Shown piece after piece: positions 40,985 to 50,989 of a stretch of 64,000 nucleotides of DNA (position 1 is its first letter; every line of letters starts with the position of its first letter). The stretch lies in NCBI GenBank assembly GCA_963575745.1, contig CAUYUJ010015009.1, positions 156,273 through 220,272 of the forward strand, written 5' to 3'. Source of the DNA: Prorocentrum cordatum. Taxonomy: Eukaryota; Sar; Dinophyceae; Prorocentrales; Prorocentraceae. A program made the translations under genes and the position numbers. The notes under the pieces are model-generated. The model searched no databases and had not been told where the DNA came from. It was given only the letters and a program-made list of their open reading frames with translations.

Positions 40985-41331
40985 CTGATGACGACGACGA
41001 CGTTGACGACGACGATGATGACGCTGACGCTGACGGTGATGGTGATGGTGATGATGATGATGATGATGACGATGATGATGTTGATGATGATGATGATGAT
41101 GATGATGGTACTGTGTAGTGATGATGATGCTGATGATGATGATGACGATGATGAGGACGATGACGAACGACGATGACGATGATGATGCTGATGATGATGA
41201 TAATGATGATCACGATGATCATGATGATCATGATGATCATGATGCTGATGATGCTGATGATAATGATGATCTGATGATGATGATGCTAATGATGCTGCTT
41301 CTGATGCTGATGCTGATGCTGATGCTGATGC

Positions 41332-41378
<47 letters not shown>

Positions 41379-42210
41379 TTGATGATGCGCAAACCTCCTG
41401 CACGCAGAGGTTCCGGGCTGAGCTGGAGAAGATCACAGATGATGCTGATGACAACCAAGATGTGACGACAATGATGACGATTATTCGTTCAAACCAATGC
41501 CGCTGCATTCTCAGACGCGGGGATGGCGGCGCCTTCCTGCCATGCCTTGTCCTGGCGAGGCTTTCTATGATGATGGGGATGATGCTGATGATTGGATGGT
41601 GATGGTGATGACGATGATCCCGCGTCGCGATGGACAGCGCGCAGAGAAACAGCTACCATCCGCCGAACAAGCTTCAGCGGGGTTACTATCGAAACCTTGG
41701 CAAACACGAGTTCCCGAACGCTTTTCGGGGATACCCAGGAACAGGCCAGGGCAACCAGATCGACCACCGTCCCATGATGAGGTGGTGATGATGGTGCTGC
41801 TAATGCTGATGATGTCAATGATGTTGATGAAATGAGTGGTGATGGTGATGGTGATGGTGATGATGATGATGCTCATACTGATGATGCTGCTGATTCTGAT
41901 GATGATGCTGATGCTGCTGCTGATGATGATGATGCTGATGATGATGCTGATGATGATGCTGCTGATGACAATGATGATCATGATGATGCTGATGATAATG
42001 ATGGTGACGATGATGCTGCTGATGATGATTATCATTATGATGATAATGATGATGCTGATGCTGCTGCTGCTGATGATGCTGATGCTGCTGCTGATGATGA
42101 TGATGATGACTATTGCGATTATGCTGCTGCTGCTGACGACGACGACGAGGAGGATGATAATGATGATGATGATGATGGTAGTGGTGGTGGTGGTGATAGT
42201 GGTGGTGGTG
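40985..42210 (+). repeat. (GAT)n/(GCT GAT)n microsatellite with two islands
   Basis: Mostly GATGAT with GCTGAT variants, about 1.2 kb. Two non-repetitive islands (about 41393-41465 and 41480-41770) interrupt it. They do not resemble known genes and may be insertions or unexpanded ancestral sequence. It ends in GGTGGT repeats. Confidence 0.9.
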
Positions 42211-42717
42211 GTGTCGACTATCAAACAAACTATGAAGGTGATGATGGTGAAGCTGATGCCACGCCCTCGCCACATCTTGCAATCCATTAGAGGTTAGACA
42301 ACCAAAATGCTCTGGCATTCGCCGATCCTGAATATCTTCGAAGTAACCGCTCCCAATGCACTTTCTTGTCTGGTGTGCATTGGGGTTCACGTTGACAAGT
42401 CCTGCCTACTCTGGGTTTCTTAATCAGCCGGGGGGGGGGGTACATCCCTGACGGGGGTCAACCTCGCTTCGTCGTCGCGCCGCGACGGGGGTCGGAGCGC
42501 CTTCGGCGCGCGGTGGCTGCCCGCGACGGGGGTCGATGTGGGGCTGTCGGCGGGGGTGACGCCCCCCCGACGCTTATTAAGAAACTTGGAGTATCCGCTT
42601 CCTAGGATTAGGTCGAACATGTCCCCCTGCAGGCGGATTTTGAGCGACAAATGATAAATAGCCGCAACATACTCCAAACTAGTCAACAAATAATCTAAAA
42701 CATCGCCCCCATACTGT
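42211..42717. other. No gene recognised; CGACGGGGGTC repeated
   Basis: Between 42440 and 42560 GACGGGGGTC occurs three times, with a related GGCGGGGGTGACGC. The composition changes to AT-richer from about 42590. Confidence 0.45.
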
Positions 42718-42780
42718 TTTTCGACTATTTTTGACTATTCCCCCTGTGGAGGGACATGCCCGATTTAATCACAGGAGGGG
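42718..42780 (+). repeat. Dispersed repeat with ATTCCCCCTG box, copy 2
   Basis: Contains GACTATTCCCCCTGTGGAGG, GACATGCCCGATTTAA, matching 25128-25200. Confidence 0.55.
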
Positions 42781-42935
42781 CATGCAGGAGGACGCCAACT
42801 CCGTTGATGAACCTGTGCTTAGCGCGTCGCTGCGGCGGCCCCTGCGACACGCCCCCGCGTTGCCAAAGCGACACCGCGTCACTCTCTGGCAAGGCTTGGC
42901 GCCGACAGGCCGCAAGCAGCCACGAAAGGCGCAAC

Positions 42936-43340
42936 GTGTTTCTTCTTGTTGTTGTTGTTGTTGTTGCTGTTGCTGTTGTTGTTGTTGAACATTATTAATT
43001 CTAAAGAATAATTATTGTTGGGCCCCCTGGTGCGCGCCCCCCCCGCCGCGCCTAGGCCGCAGCCACGTTTTCATCATTTTCGTGAGGAAGCCTCAGGTAA
43101 TTCGAGGTGATCAAGATCCGGTTGTTTTGTTGTAATCCGTTTTCCCTTGCAAAAAACACTATAAAATGACATTTCTTGTTCTAATATAATCAAATTTCAA
43201 GAATCCCTTGCAAAAAATAAGGTAAAGTGGACATCGCGCGCGCAAGACGAAATCCTTCCAAAAGCTTAGTGTTCGGAGCGATTTTAACATAAAAACATCA
43301 AAAAACCAATGGTTTTTCAACAAAAAAATGTCAAAATCTC
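42936..43340. repeat. (TTG)n and AT-rich island
   Basis: A TTG/CTG tract (42936-42987) leads into AT-rich DNA to about 43340. CCCTTGCAAAAAA occurs twice (about 43145 and 43205). The near-palindrome AAAAACCA-A-TGGTTTTT lies at 43301-43317. The base composition contrasts strongly with the GC-rich surroundings. No gene or RNA was recognised. Confidence 0.6.
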
Positions 43341-43966
43341 ATCCCGCGCGCTCTTGCGGATTCGTAGGAAAACCAACACTTTTTAAACATTTCTGTCAAA
43401 CGGGCTTTTGCGAGCAACTTTTTCGAACTTCTGCGACAACGGTTGCGCACCTGCCAGGGCCATCATCCCTGTCAAATAATACCATGCGGGACACATTCGT
43501 TTTTTCTTCGCGCGCGCACGCCGAAATCTCCAAAAACCATTGGGTTCTGTGGGTGTGTACCCCACGCCAGTGTAGTAGCCACGGTCGTCCGCACGCCACG
43601 AAGTGAAGTGTCCCAACGTCATAGGGCGGGAAGCTGGGTTTGGGTGGTCGCGAAGAGTCGTTTGGATATTTGGTAGAGCTTGTAATGCCCCCCCACGAAG
43701 TGGGGGTATTGCCTGGTGTCGTATGAAAACCCTGGCACTGGGGAGAACACCACGCGTTCGGGTAAAATGATTGTTGTTGTTGTTGTTGTTGGCTTCCCCC
43801 CCCGTAGCCTTGCTGAAGCTCGATGCTATCGACGGCGCTCCACTCGCCGCGCCTGCAACCACGAAAAACGCAACGATGCAGCAACGACACAGCAACCAAC
43901 CGAACCGTCCGAACTGGGGACGCCCTTTGACTACACACCTGCGATGGTCCTGGCCCTGGCCAGAAC
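43341..43966. other. No gene recognised; (GTT)n at 43768-43791
   Basis: AT/GC-mixed sequence. A short GTT tract recalls that at 42936-42987; in both places CACGAAA.GCGCAACG-like words lie within about 110 bp. No protein similarity. Confidence 0.4.
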
Positions 43967-44042
43967 GCCCTCCTGGCTCTGGCCAGGCGGGCGTACGTGC
44001 ACCGATCCTGGGCCCAAGGCTGGCCCGGCCAGGATCGGTGCA
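43967..44042. repeat. Dispersed repeat with 14-bp inverted repeat, copy 1
   Basis: TGCACCGATCCTGG (43998-44011) pairs perfectly with 44029-44042 across a 17-nt loop. The whole segment, from CGCCCTCCTGGCT to GGCCAGGATCGGTG, matches 45806-45892, where the left arm has decayed. Confidence 0.7.
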
Positions 44043-44971
44043 GGTGCATAGTTGGCGTCCCACAGGGATTCTGCAGGATCCCGCAGGGAAGCTTGAAACT
44101 GTGGAGACTGGGAACTCAGTGAAAGTGGAAGTGGCCAAACACGAGCCCAACACAGCTGGGACGAGGCCGGCGGTGCTGCAAAGACTCGACAGCAACTGTT
44201 CAGGCTGGAACGAATGGATGGGCTGACCCAAACCACGTTTTCAACCTTCCCTGTGCAATCGGAACATGGTCACACTACCGTGGGACAAGAACACGAACCC
44301 CTTCGCCGAAGGCGCGAGCCCCGCGGGAATACAGCATACGAAGAGCATTCCAAGGTCGGCGGAAACCCTGGAGAGCTCCGACAATCGCCAGAAATCCCCT
44401 CAACCACCCCCTCCTCCTGCCTCCTCCTCAATGACGACGGCGACGTTGAAGCTAGCGGCGGACAACGGACGACGACGGACAACGGCGGCAGACGACGACG
44501 CGGCTCCCGTCGAACTCCGAGTGCACGAGCAACCACGAGAGGGTACGGCAAACGTGCCGCAGGAGCCTCTGCGGAGACGGCGTGCGCTGCTCGCCGCCGC
44601 CGCGGTCGTTTCCGCCGTCGATCGCCGCCGCTGCCACCGTCTTTGCGGTGCTTGGTGTTTGAATCAATTGCCATACAACTGCCTGCCGACCGGTCCGAGG
44701 AGGAGAGGCCGACCTCAAAAAATGTACCTCGTGATGCGCAATTGCATGGACATTGCCGGCTCGCACGCGCGCCTCAGCACTGCTTCCGCCCAGAGAGGGC
44801 GGTGCAGCGGTGCAGCACGCGAGAGGGAGCTGGTTGTCAGAAGCTGGAGAGGATGCAGAAGACATTCGACTGATCACCATTTTTCCTCTGCTCATGCACC
44901 GTCTGGTGCACGCCTCTGCCCGACCTGACCTGACCTGACCGTCGCCCTCTTGTCGGGGGACATTCACTGCT
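44043..44971. other. Unassigned; open frame 44266-44928 (+) without similarity
   Basis: A 220-codon plus-strand frame (44266-44928) is Arg/Ala/Pro-rich, overlaps other open frames and resembles no family I know. I do not call it a gene. A short CCTGA pentamer array occurs at 44918-44939. Confidence 0.3.
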
Positions 44972-45114
44972 GGGGGTTCCGACACGGTGCGGCGGCAGCT
45001 CGTGCGGTGACCTCGGCATCCCCAAAGACCTCCTCGCACAGTCCGTCACCGCACGGTTGTGGACCCCCCCGATCGCCCGAGACTTCCTCGGAGACCGACC
45101 CAAATCCCCACAAC

Positions 45115-45130
45115 CGTGCGGCCACCCCGA
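45115..45130. repeat. Target-site duplication of LINE-F, left copy
   Basis: CGTGCGGCCACCCCGA, identical to 45725-45740. Both copies belong to the interrupted foldback element, whose sequence continues across the join. Confidence 0.9.
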
Positions 45131-45724
45131 GGCAAGAGGCAAGAGGCAAGAGGCAACTCCCAGTTCGCCCCAGAGGGCGGCCGCGCGCGGGGCCGGGAGG
45201 AGGCGCCGGGGCGCCGCTCATTCAGTCGCCTGACACATATAATTGTCCAATCCTTTCCCACTCGGGAATTTTCTGCGATAGTCATCCAATCGCTTCCACC
45301 TCCATGGTGCTTTCGTACCGCCGCTGCAAGATCGTCAGTCCACCTCCGTTTGGGTCTTCCTGTTGATCTCTGTGCCGGCCATGGCTGCTTGTCCGGATCC
45401 CACTTGAATACAGCATTGCTCCATTTGTGGTGGTCTTTGATGACAAGTTGTTGTGCCCATTCCCACTTGCACCTTCGTTGCATAGTCACCCACTCTTCAT
45501 ACCCCATGTTTTCCATCTGCTGAGTAGCGTAATGCGTAGATCTTTGTATCCATGTGTGCCAAGGCTCGAGATCACTGGAGCTGCCACTGGAGCTTGACGA
45601 AGAAAATGATTCCGTATCGGAACTATCTGCGCTGGATTCCTGCCCTTCCGTGTGGTCGTGCCCCTGACCAGACATACTACAATCATCATTTTCAGATTTC
45701 TGTTCATCCGAACTGCCTTCGCTG
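45131..45724 (-). mobile_element. LINE-F: 5'-truncated LINE insertion with 16-bp TSD
   Basis: A 594-bp insert between perfect 16-bp direct repeats. The minus strand encodes the C-terminal tail of a LINE ORF2: PWHTWIQRSTHYATQQMENM, then RRCKWEWAQQLV, W.NAVFKWDPDKQPWPAQ and STGRPKRRWTDDL, a W..W/GRP.RRW pattern usual downstream of RT. Its 3' end is a tail of four TTGCCTC heptamers (plus strand GAGGCAA, 45129-45156) instead of poly(A) or GAG. Truncation at the 5' end, a tandem-repeat tail and a TSD are the hallmarks of target-primed reverse transcription. The lineage differs from LINE-A/B and LINE-C. Confidence 0.85.
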
Positions 45725-45740
45725 CGTGCGGCCACCCCGA
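45725..45740. repeat. Target-site duplication of LINE-F, right copy
   Basis: CGTGCGGCCACCCCGA, identical to 45115-45130. The flanking bases outside differ, so the duplication is exactly 16 bp. Confidence 0.9.
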
Positions 45741-45805
45741 ATACCCGCTAACTCACCACACGGTGTGGTCTCCGCGCCGCTTGGCGATGCCTGGAGCTGA
45801 CCAGT

Positions 45806-45892
45806 CGGTGCATGCGCCCTCCTGGCTGTGCCCGGGGAAGAATAATGCACACCCGGGGCCCAGGACCAGCCCGGCCAGGATCGGTGAGGCGG
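45806..45892. repeat. Dispersed repeat, copy 2 (paired with 43967-44042)
   Basis: GCGCCCTCCTGGCTGTGCCC...GGGGCCCAGGACCAGCCCG and GCCAGGATCGGTG match copy 1. Confidence 0.7.
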
Positions 45893-46024
45893 TCAGTTGA
45901 CGCCTTCCGATCCTCGTCGTCGCCATGGTCGCGGTCGCCGTCGCCTTCGGAGGACCAGGGCAAGAAGGCGGGAGCAGAGAGGATGAGAAGCAGTAGTGAA
46001 CTGGACCCCAGATCGCTCCAGGAG

Positions 46025-47465
46025 TGCGGGTAGGAGAAGAAGGACGAGGAGAGGAGGGAGGAGAAGGAGGAGGAGGAGGAGGATGAGGAGGGGGAACAGG
46101 AGGAGGAGCAGGAGGAGGAGGAGGAAGAGGAGGAGGAGGAGGAGGAGGACGCGGAGGACGCGGAGGAGGAGGAGGAGGGGGAGGCGGAAGAGGAGGAGAC
46201 GGAGAAAGATGAGGAGGAAGAGGAGGAGGAGGAGGAGGAGGAGGAGGAGAAGGAGGAGGAAGGAGGAGGAGGAGGACGAGGAGGAGGAGGAGGAGGAGAA
46301 AGAGGAGGAGGAGGAGGAGGAGGAGGAGGAGGAGGAGGAGAGGAGGAGGAGGAGGAGGAGGAGGAGAGCGGAGAGGCGGAAGGAGAGGAGGAGATGAGGA
46401 GGAAGACACGTAGGATGAGGCGGAGGCGGAGGCGGAGGCGGAGGAGGAGGAGGAGGAGGAGAGCGGGGGGCGGAAGCGGAGGAGAGGAGGGGAGGAAGAG
46501 GAGGAGGAAACGGAGGAGGATGAGGAAGAGGCGGAGGCGGAGCAGGGATGAGGATCATGATGATGCTGCTGATGAGGATAAAGGGGGAGGAGGAGGAAGA
46601 GGAGGAGGAGGAGGAGGCGGAGGAGGAGGACGCGGAGGACGCGGAGGAGGAGGAAGAGCAGGGCGGATAAAGGGGAGGAGGAGAGGGGGAGGAGGCGGAG
46701 GGATGAGGAGAGGAAGAAGGGTTACTACCATGAGGAGACGGATGGGGCGCGGGAAAGGGGGAGGAGGAGGCGAAGGAATAGGAGTAGGAGTAGGAGTAGG
46801 AGGAGGAGGCGGGCGGAGGAGGAGAGGAGGAGGAGGAGGAGGAGGCCAGGAGGGCCAGACCAGGAGGAGGAGGAGGAGGCGGATGAGAAGGAGGCGGAGG
46901 AGGAGGCGGAGGCGGAGAGGAGATGGAGACGGCGGAGGAGGAGGAGGAGGAGATGAGGAGGAGGAGAGGAAGCGGAGGAGGAGGAGGAGGAGGAGGAGGA
47001 GGAGGAGGAGGAGGAGGGTAGAAGAGGAGGAGGAGGAGAAAGAGGAGGAGGAGGTGGAGGATGATGAGGAGGAGGAGGATGATGATGATGAGGAGGAGGA
47101 GGAGAAGGAGGATGAGGAGGAGGAAGACGAGGAGGAGGAGGAGGAGGGAGGAAGAGGAGGAGGCGGAGGAAGAGGAGGAGGAGGAGGAGGAGGAGGAAAA
47201 GGGAGGAGGATGATGATGAGGATGAAGATGAGGATGAGGAGAGCGGCGGAGGAGGAAGGAGGCGGAGAGGAGGAGGAGGAGGAGGAGGAGAGGAGGAGGA
47301 GGGGGGGGGGGAGGGAGGAGGGAGCAGGAGGGAGCAGGAGGAGCAGGAGGGAGGAGGGGAGGGAGGAGAGGAGGAGGGAGGAGGGAGGAGGGAGGAGGGA
47401 GGAGGGAGGAGGAGGAGGAGGGAGGAGAGGAGGAGGAGGAGGAGGAGGAGGAGGAGGCGGAAGAG
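46025..47465 (+). repeat. (GGA)n mega-tract, about 1.44 kb
   Basis: GGA/GAG repeats with GCG, AGA, GAT and GTAG variants. The longest GGA tract in the window. Frames on both strands are open over hundreds of codons (Arg/Gly/Glu or Pro/Ser/Leu) for compositional reasons only. Confidence 0.95.
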
Positions 47466-47988
47466 AAGGTTCACTACCCATAGAAGGTATCGTCAGAGGG
47501 GGGAGAAAGGATATTTGGGGTGGGGGGGCATCCGAGAACCTTTTGTTGTCCTCGCCCGAGGCTGCGCCCCACCTCGGAAGCGTCCAGCCGAGAGGGCCCC
47601 AGCCACCCCCCGAAGCCAGCCCCAGGCCTCAGCGTGTTCAGCGTTCGCCGAACGCGAGTCCTGGGCTGCCGCTCGGCCCAGGAGGACCTGTCGACCGAGC
47701 GCCTCGGCTGCTTCCAAAACGGAGAAACCATCGGGGCCCTGGGGCCAAACTCCGCCGCGACAAGGGCCTCCCGACATGTTGAAAAAAAAAAGCGGGCCCG
47801 CGCCTCGACCGACGGGGCCGTCGGAGGCCCCGGGGCCACGAGAGGGAAAAGAAAACAAGGTGAAAACCGCCCCTAAGCCTTTCCGCACGATATGCGCCGG
47901 CCCTCCTGTGATGCGCTTCTGGCCCTTGCAGGCGCAAATGAGTTCTCTTTGCGTTGGGAAATGCTGCACATGCGCAAAACAACATAAT
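47466..47988. other. No gene recognised (possible 3' part of LINE-G)
   Basis: The minus strand keeps open stretches containing CCFAHVQHFPTQRELICACK near 47985-47925, a Cys/His pattern like that at the end of many LINEs. It is too diverged to be certain. Confidence 0.3.
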
Positions 47989-48428
47989 CTAGGTTCGGCC
48001 TCTGGGACAGCACACTGGACAACGCAATGCTGATTGACGCGCCAAGGCTGGGCGCCTTTGTCCAGCAGCCATCGGGGGTCCACTGAGGCGGGCCCAGGAG
48101 GGGCCGAGGCAGCAGCACCACCAGGAAGCTCGGGGAGGTGGGGGTATCAAGACCCAGGGAGTCCGCCCCAGGAACTCTTTTTTTCCCCCCGAAACCGGAT
48201 GGATTTCGACAAGCCCCAAGTCGATTTGCTGGAGGTAATCGATTCCACAAGTGCCCCGAGCCCCCGCCGCGGTCATCGAGACCGTGCGCTGGGGCGGGCA
48301 ACTTCGCCGCAAATTTGGCAATCTACCAACGTCCTCCAGCCGGCCAGGCATCGGGCTCTCCTTCGCTCGGGCCAGAAGGCTGCCCCTCTTTTTTCGCAAA
48401 CAGGTCCGCAACATTCTTGCCAGCGCGA

Positions 48429-49086
48429 TCAAACTCTGAAGCCTGATCCCGCTCCGCGCTCTGTGCCGTCGCGTGGGCTCTGACGTGCGGGAGCGTGCGC
48501 CGCCAGGGCCCTCGGGCAGTGGAGTCCAGCGCCTCCTAGGCCGTGGGCGCAAGAGCCCCGCGTGGCCATCGCCGTTGGACCAAGCGGATAAACCCTGAAC
48601 GTTGCGTCTCCAGCTCCCCGAGGCGCGCGCTGTCTGAGAGCTCTCTTCTGTGCCGACAAGTGCCTCTCGAGGTGCGTTGCCAGTCTCTGGGGCAGCCCGT
48701 CTGTCGCGCCCCCGCCGTGCCCCCCCGGTGGGCTCTCTCCGCGCCGGCAAGTCCCAGGGGCAGCCCGTCGCGGCCATCCTGGTTGCGAGACTGGGCGGAT
48801 TTGCCAGGAAGCGGGCCTTGGGCTGCGAGGTCGGCGGGCCTCTCGCCAGCGCAGTCCTAGCAGCCGAATTAGACGCACCACCCATCTGCGTCGGAACTGC
48901 GGATTCGCCTCCTACCGCCTGAAGGGAGACGTCGGCACTGACGCTCTTAATCTTTGCGATTGGCGCGTCGGTGCGGGCTTTCTCGAGGGCGGCATTAGCC
49001 TGCGCCTTGGCCAGCGACGCGGCGCAAGAACATCCCGCGACCGTCCCGTTGGCTTCCGAATGCCGTCCCGTGACGCCCTGGAACAT
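48429..49086 (-). pseudogene. LINE-G RT motifs B and C
   Basis: The minus-strand frame reads SEANGTVAGCSCAASLAKAQ (motif B, compare SGIIAGCSLATTL in LINE-C), then about 85 nt later VSADVSLQAVGG. This corresponds to the YVDDVSLQ-type motif C with the first residues altered (S-A-D for Y-x-D-D). Downstream in another frame RRGESPPGGHGGGATDGL recalls the segment after motif C in related elements. Catalytic residues are degraded. Confidence 0.5.
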
Positions 49087-49285
49087 TGCGCGCCCCTCCG
49101 GCCGACGCTAGCAGCGTCGGCTCCTCCAGGGGCTATCTAGAAACCCAGCGTGGGGCGTGGCGTCTCCGAGCCCAGCGTGCGCGATATTCTCTCATGGAAC
49201 TTCTTTAAATCTAGAACGGCCGCCCCTGGCACCAGTCTGCGCAGTCGGGCAAGCGCCGCAGGGGGAGTTGTCAAGTCGCGCGCTC

Positions 49286-49937
49286 TTATTTCACGGCGTG
49301 GCCCTGCTCTGGCCTCGGAGCAGCTCCGACGAGTTCCTCCTCTCCCAGGCGCCGCGAACCCGCTGTCGGACCTTGGGCCAAACGCGAGCCAAGAGCGGCA
49401 ACAGCCCGATCGGTCTTGCTCCTCCGGTCGGCTTGTCCAGGAAAACGCTCATAACCATCCAGAGTTAGGGGGCGAGCGGATTTCGCTCCCGCGCGTTGAG
49501 CGCGCCTGCGAAGCTCTGGGCACTTGCCGAAGGCAGCTGCGAGATAAATCTGGGATGCAACCCATCCCATCCGAGGGCCGTGACTTTGGCGAAACATCTA
49601 CAGGCCGAGCGAACGCCCTCCTCGGTGATGGGCTCGAGAAAAACTGTAACCTCCCAAAACCTTGGGTGCTCCTCCTGGGCCTTGGCCTCCTGGGTCCAGA
49701 TGGGAACGCGCTCCTCTGGGTTTCTCTAGAAAGGGCCATGTGGCCAGCGAGCGGAAGCCTTCCTTCCTCCCCAGGACCTATGATGGGCAAGGCGGGCTTG
49801 GGGCCCTTGCCGAAACGGTGTGCTATGCGACCGCCTTTAAGCGCCGACGCCTGGGCAAAGTCCTGCCACGCTTGCCTAGCCCTGTGAGTGTCGCGAGCAA
49901 CTCTAGAAGCTACCTCCTGCGCAAGGGCCCCCAGCAC
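49286..49937 (-). pseudogene. LINE-G pre-RT linker and RT motifs 1-2
   Basis: The frame 49937-49449 reads RDTHRARQAWQDFAQASALK then GGRIAHRFGK, the W..A...GA..AHR.. pattern of the region preceding RT in dinoflagellate LINEs. Around 49620-49552 another frame reads ITEEGVRSACRCFAK and ALGWDGLHPRFIS (motif 1). At 49449-49399 comes VFLDKPTGGARPIGLLP (motif 2), followed by RVWPKVR. Confidence 0.6.
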
Positions 49938-50030
49938 ATCCGCGCACCTTCTAGGATCCCTGAGGCCTTCCAGGAGAGCCTGGCCGGAGAAACCTCACAG
50001 AGCCCCCCGGCCCTGCTGAGCTAAGACACG

Positions 50031-50689
50031 GGCTGACCTGACCCGAGACCCCCGACAACCTCGCACAAGTAACTCCCCGAGCCTCCCCTTCTCCTCTGGT
50101 CAGCCTGGGCATCTGGGTCAAGCCTATGCGCAGCTGCAGCAATTTCGCCGCGTCTGCCGTCGACCGCCTGGCCAGCTCCCTGCCCCGGGCAGCCTTGAGC
50201 GGCATCGCCCGAAACTGGCAACCTTGGGTTCCGCCCGAAAACTTGGCGGCATCCCCAGCAGAGATCTTATGATCTTCGGCGAGAATGCCGCCGCTGCATT
50301 CAACCATCCCCTCGCCGCCTTCAGCAGCTGCGGTGGCATGGCCCCCGCTTCCCAGGACCAAGCAGTTCCTGAGGCATCGGGGCCTGGGGCCTCGAAACCT
50401 TCGGCATCTCGAGGCGGGTCCAGAGGGAATCCACGCGGAGGCCACTAAGCCCCACGGAGACGGCAACGCGCGGGATCCTGGGCGCGTCCAACACAGACCG
50501 GGCCTGAGCAACAACGGGGAGGAGGAATCGCGGGGCACGACTTGGAATGCCCTGAGGCCCCTTGTCATTTTCAGTCCGCAAGATTGAGTCATCAACTGTC
50601 TGCTTTTCTGTGTTCCTGGCGTTCTTCCTGCGTGACCTTTTCGGAACCACGAGCGCCCCCTGAGCTTTGACGTCGCTACCTTGTCGAGC
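50031..50689. other. No gene recognised
   Basis: The minus strand is partly open with Ala/Arg-rich sequence (KAARGRELARRSTADAAK). It could be the upstream part of LINE-G, but no endonuclease motif is visible. Confidence 0.35.
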
Positions 50690-50945
50690 TTCCGATGGCC
50701 TAAGATGGCCAAAGAGGCCCCAATATTGGCCCAACACAGCCGTAGAGGCTCCCAGGACTGGCCCCGAAACTGCCCAAGAAGACTCCAAGATGGCACAATA
50801 GGCCCGAAGAGGGGAATCCGAATTCACATGTCGGACCCTTTCGCCAAAAATGGCTTCCGAGACTGCCAAGAAGGCACCCAAGAAACCCTCAGAAGCCCCC
50901 GAGATGCCCCCACGAGGCTGCAAAAATGCCCCCGCGAGCATGCAG
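50690..50945 (+). repeat. CCAAGANGGCC quasi-periodic block, copy 4
   Basis: Shorter block with CCTAAGATGGCCAAAGAGGC, CCCAAGAAGACTCCAAGATG and similar words, as at 4085-4735. Confidence 0.65.
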
Positions 50946-50989
50946 GCAAGTGCCAACGATACTTCAATATGTGCCAAGGAGCGAAGCGA

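Larger units (their letters stand above)
44972..45787. mobile_element. Foldback (MITE-like) element, copy 2, split by a LINE
   Basis: The left half (44972-45130) has GACACGGTGCGG, GTGCGGTGACCTCGGCATCC and the internal perfect 14-bp inverted repeat CCGCACGGTTGTGG (45049-45062) against 45108-45121. The right half resumes at 45741 with ATACCCGCTAACTCACCACA, CGGTGTGGTC and ends near 45787. The two halves are parted by LINE-F plus a duplicated 16 bp. Removing these restores the order seen in copy 1 at 28413-28626. Confidence 0.75.
47989..50030 (-). mobile_element. LINE-G: RT-bearing LINE remnant
   Basis: Minus-strand order: pre-RT linker (49937-49449), RT motifs 1 and 2 (about 49600-49399), motif B (49053-49024), motif C-like (48941-48910), then diverged sequence. 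Between motif 2 and motif B only about 350 nt remain and motif A was not found, so an internal deletion is likely. The endonuclease is not recognised upstream, where sequence to 50690 is unassigned. No spliced-leader relic or defined ends. Confidence 0.55.

Noticed and set aside
43150-43175. CACTATAAAATG as a TATA promoter
   Set aside because: It lies in an AT-rich island with no gene downstream; dinoflagellate promoters generally lack TATA boxes.
44266-44928. 220-codon plus-strand frame
   Set aside because: Arg/Ala-rich, overlaps other open frames, no similarity to any family and no supporting context.
46394-47782. 462-codon plus-strand frame and long minus-strand Pro/Ser frames
   Set aside because: Translation of a GGA tract (Arg/Gly/Glu or Pro/Ser/Leu). 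Openness follows from composition.
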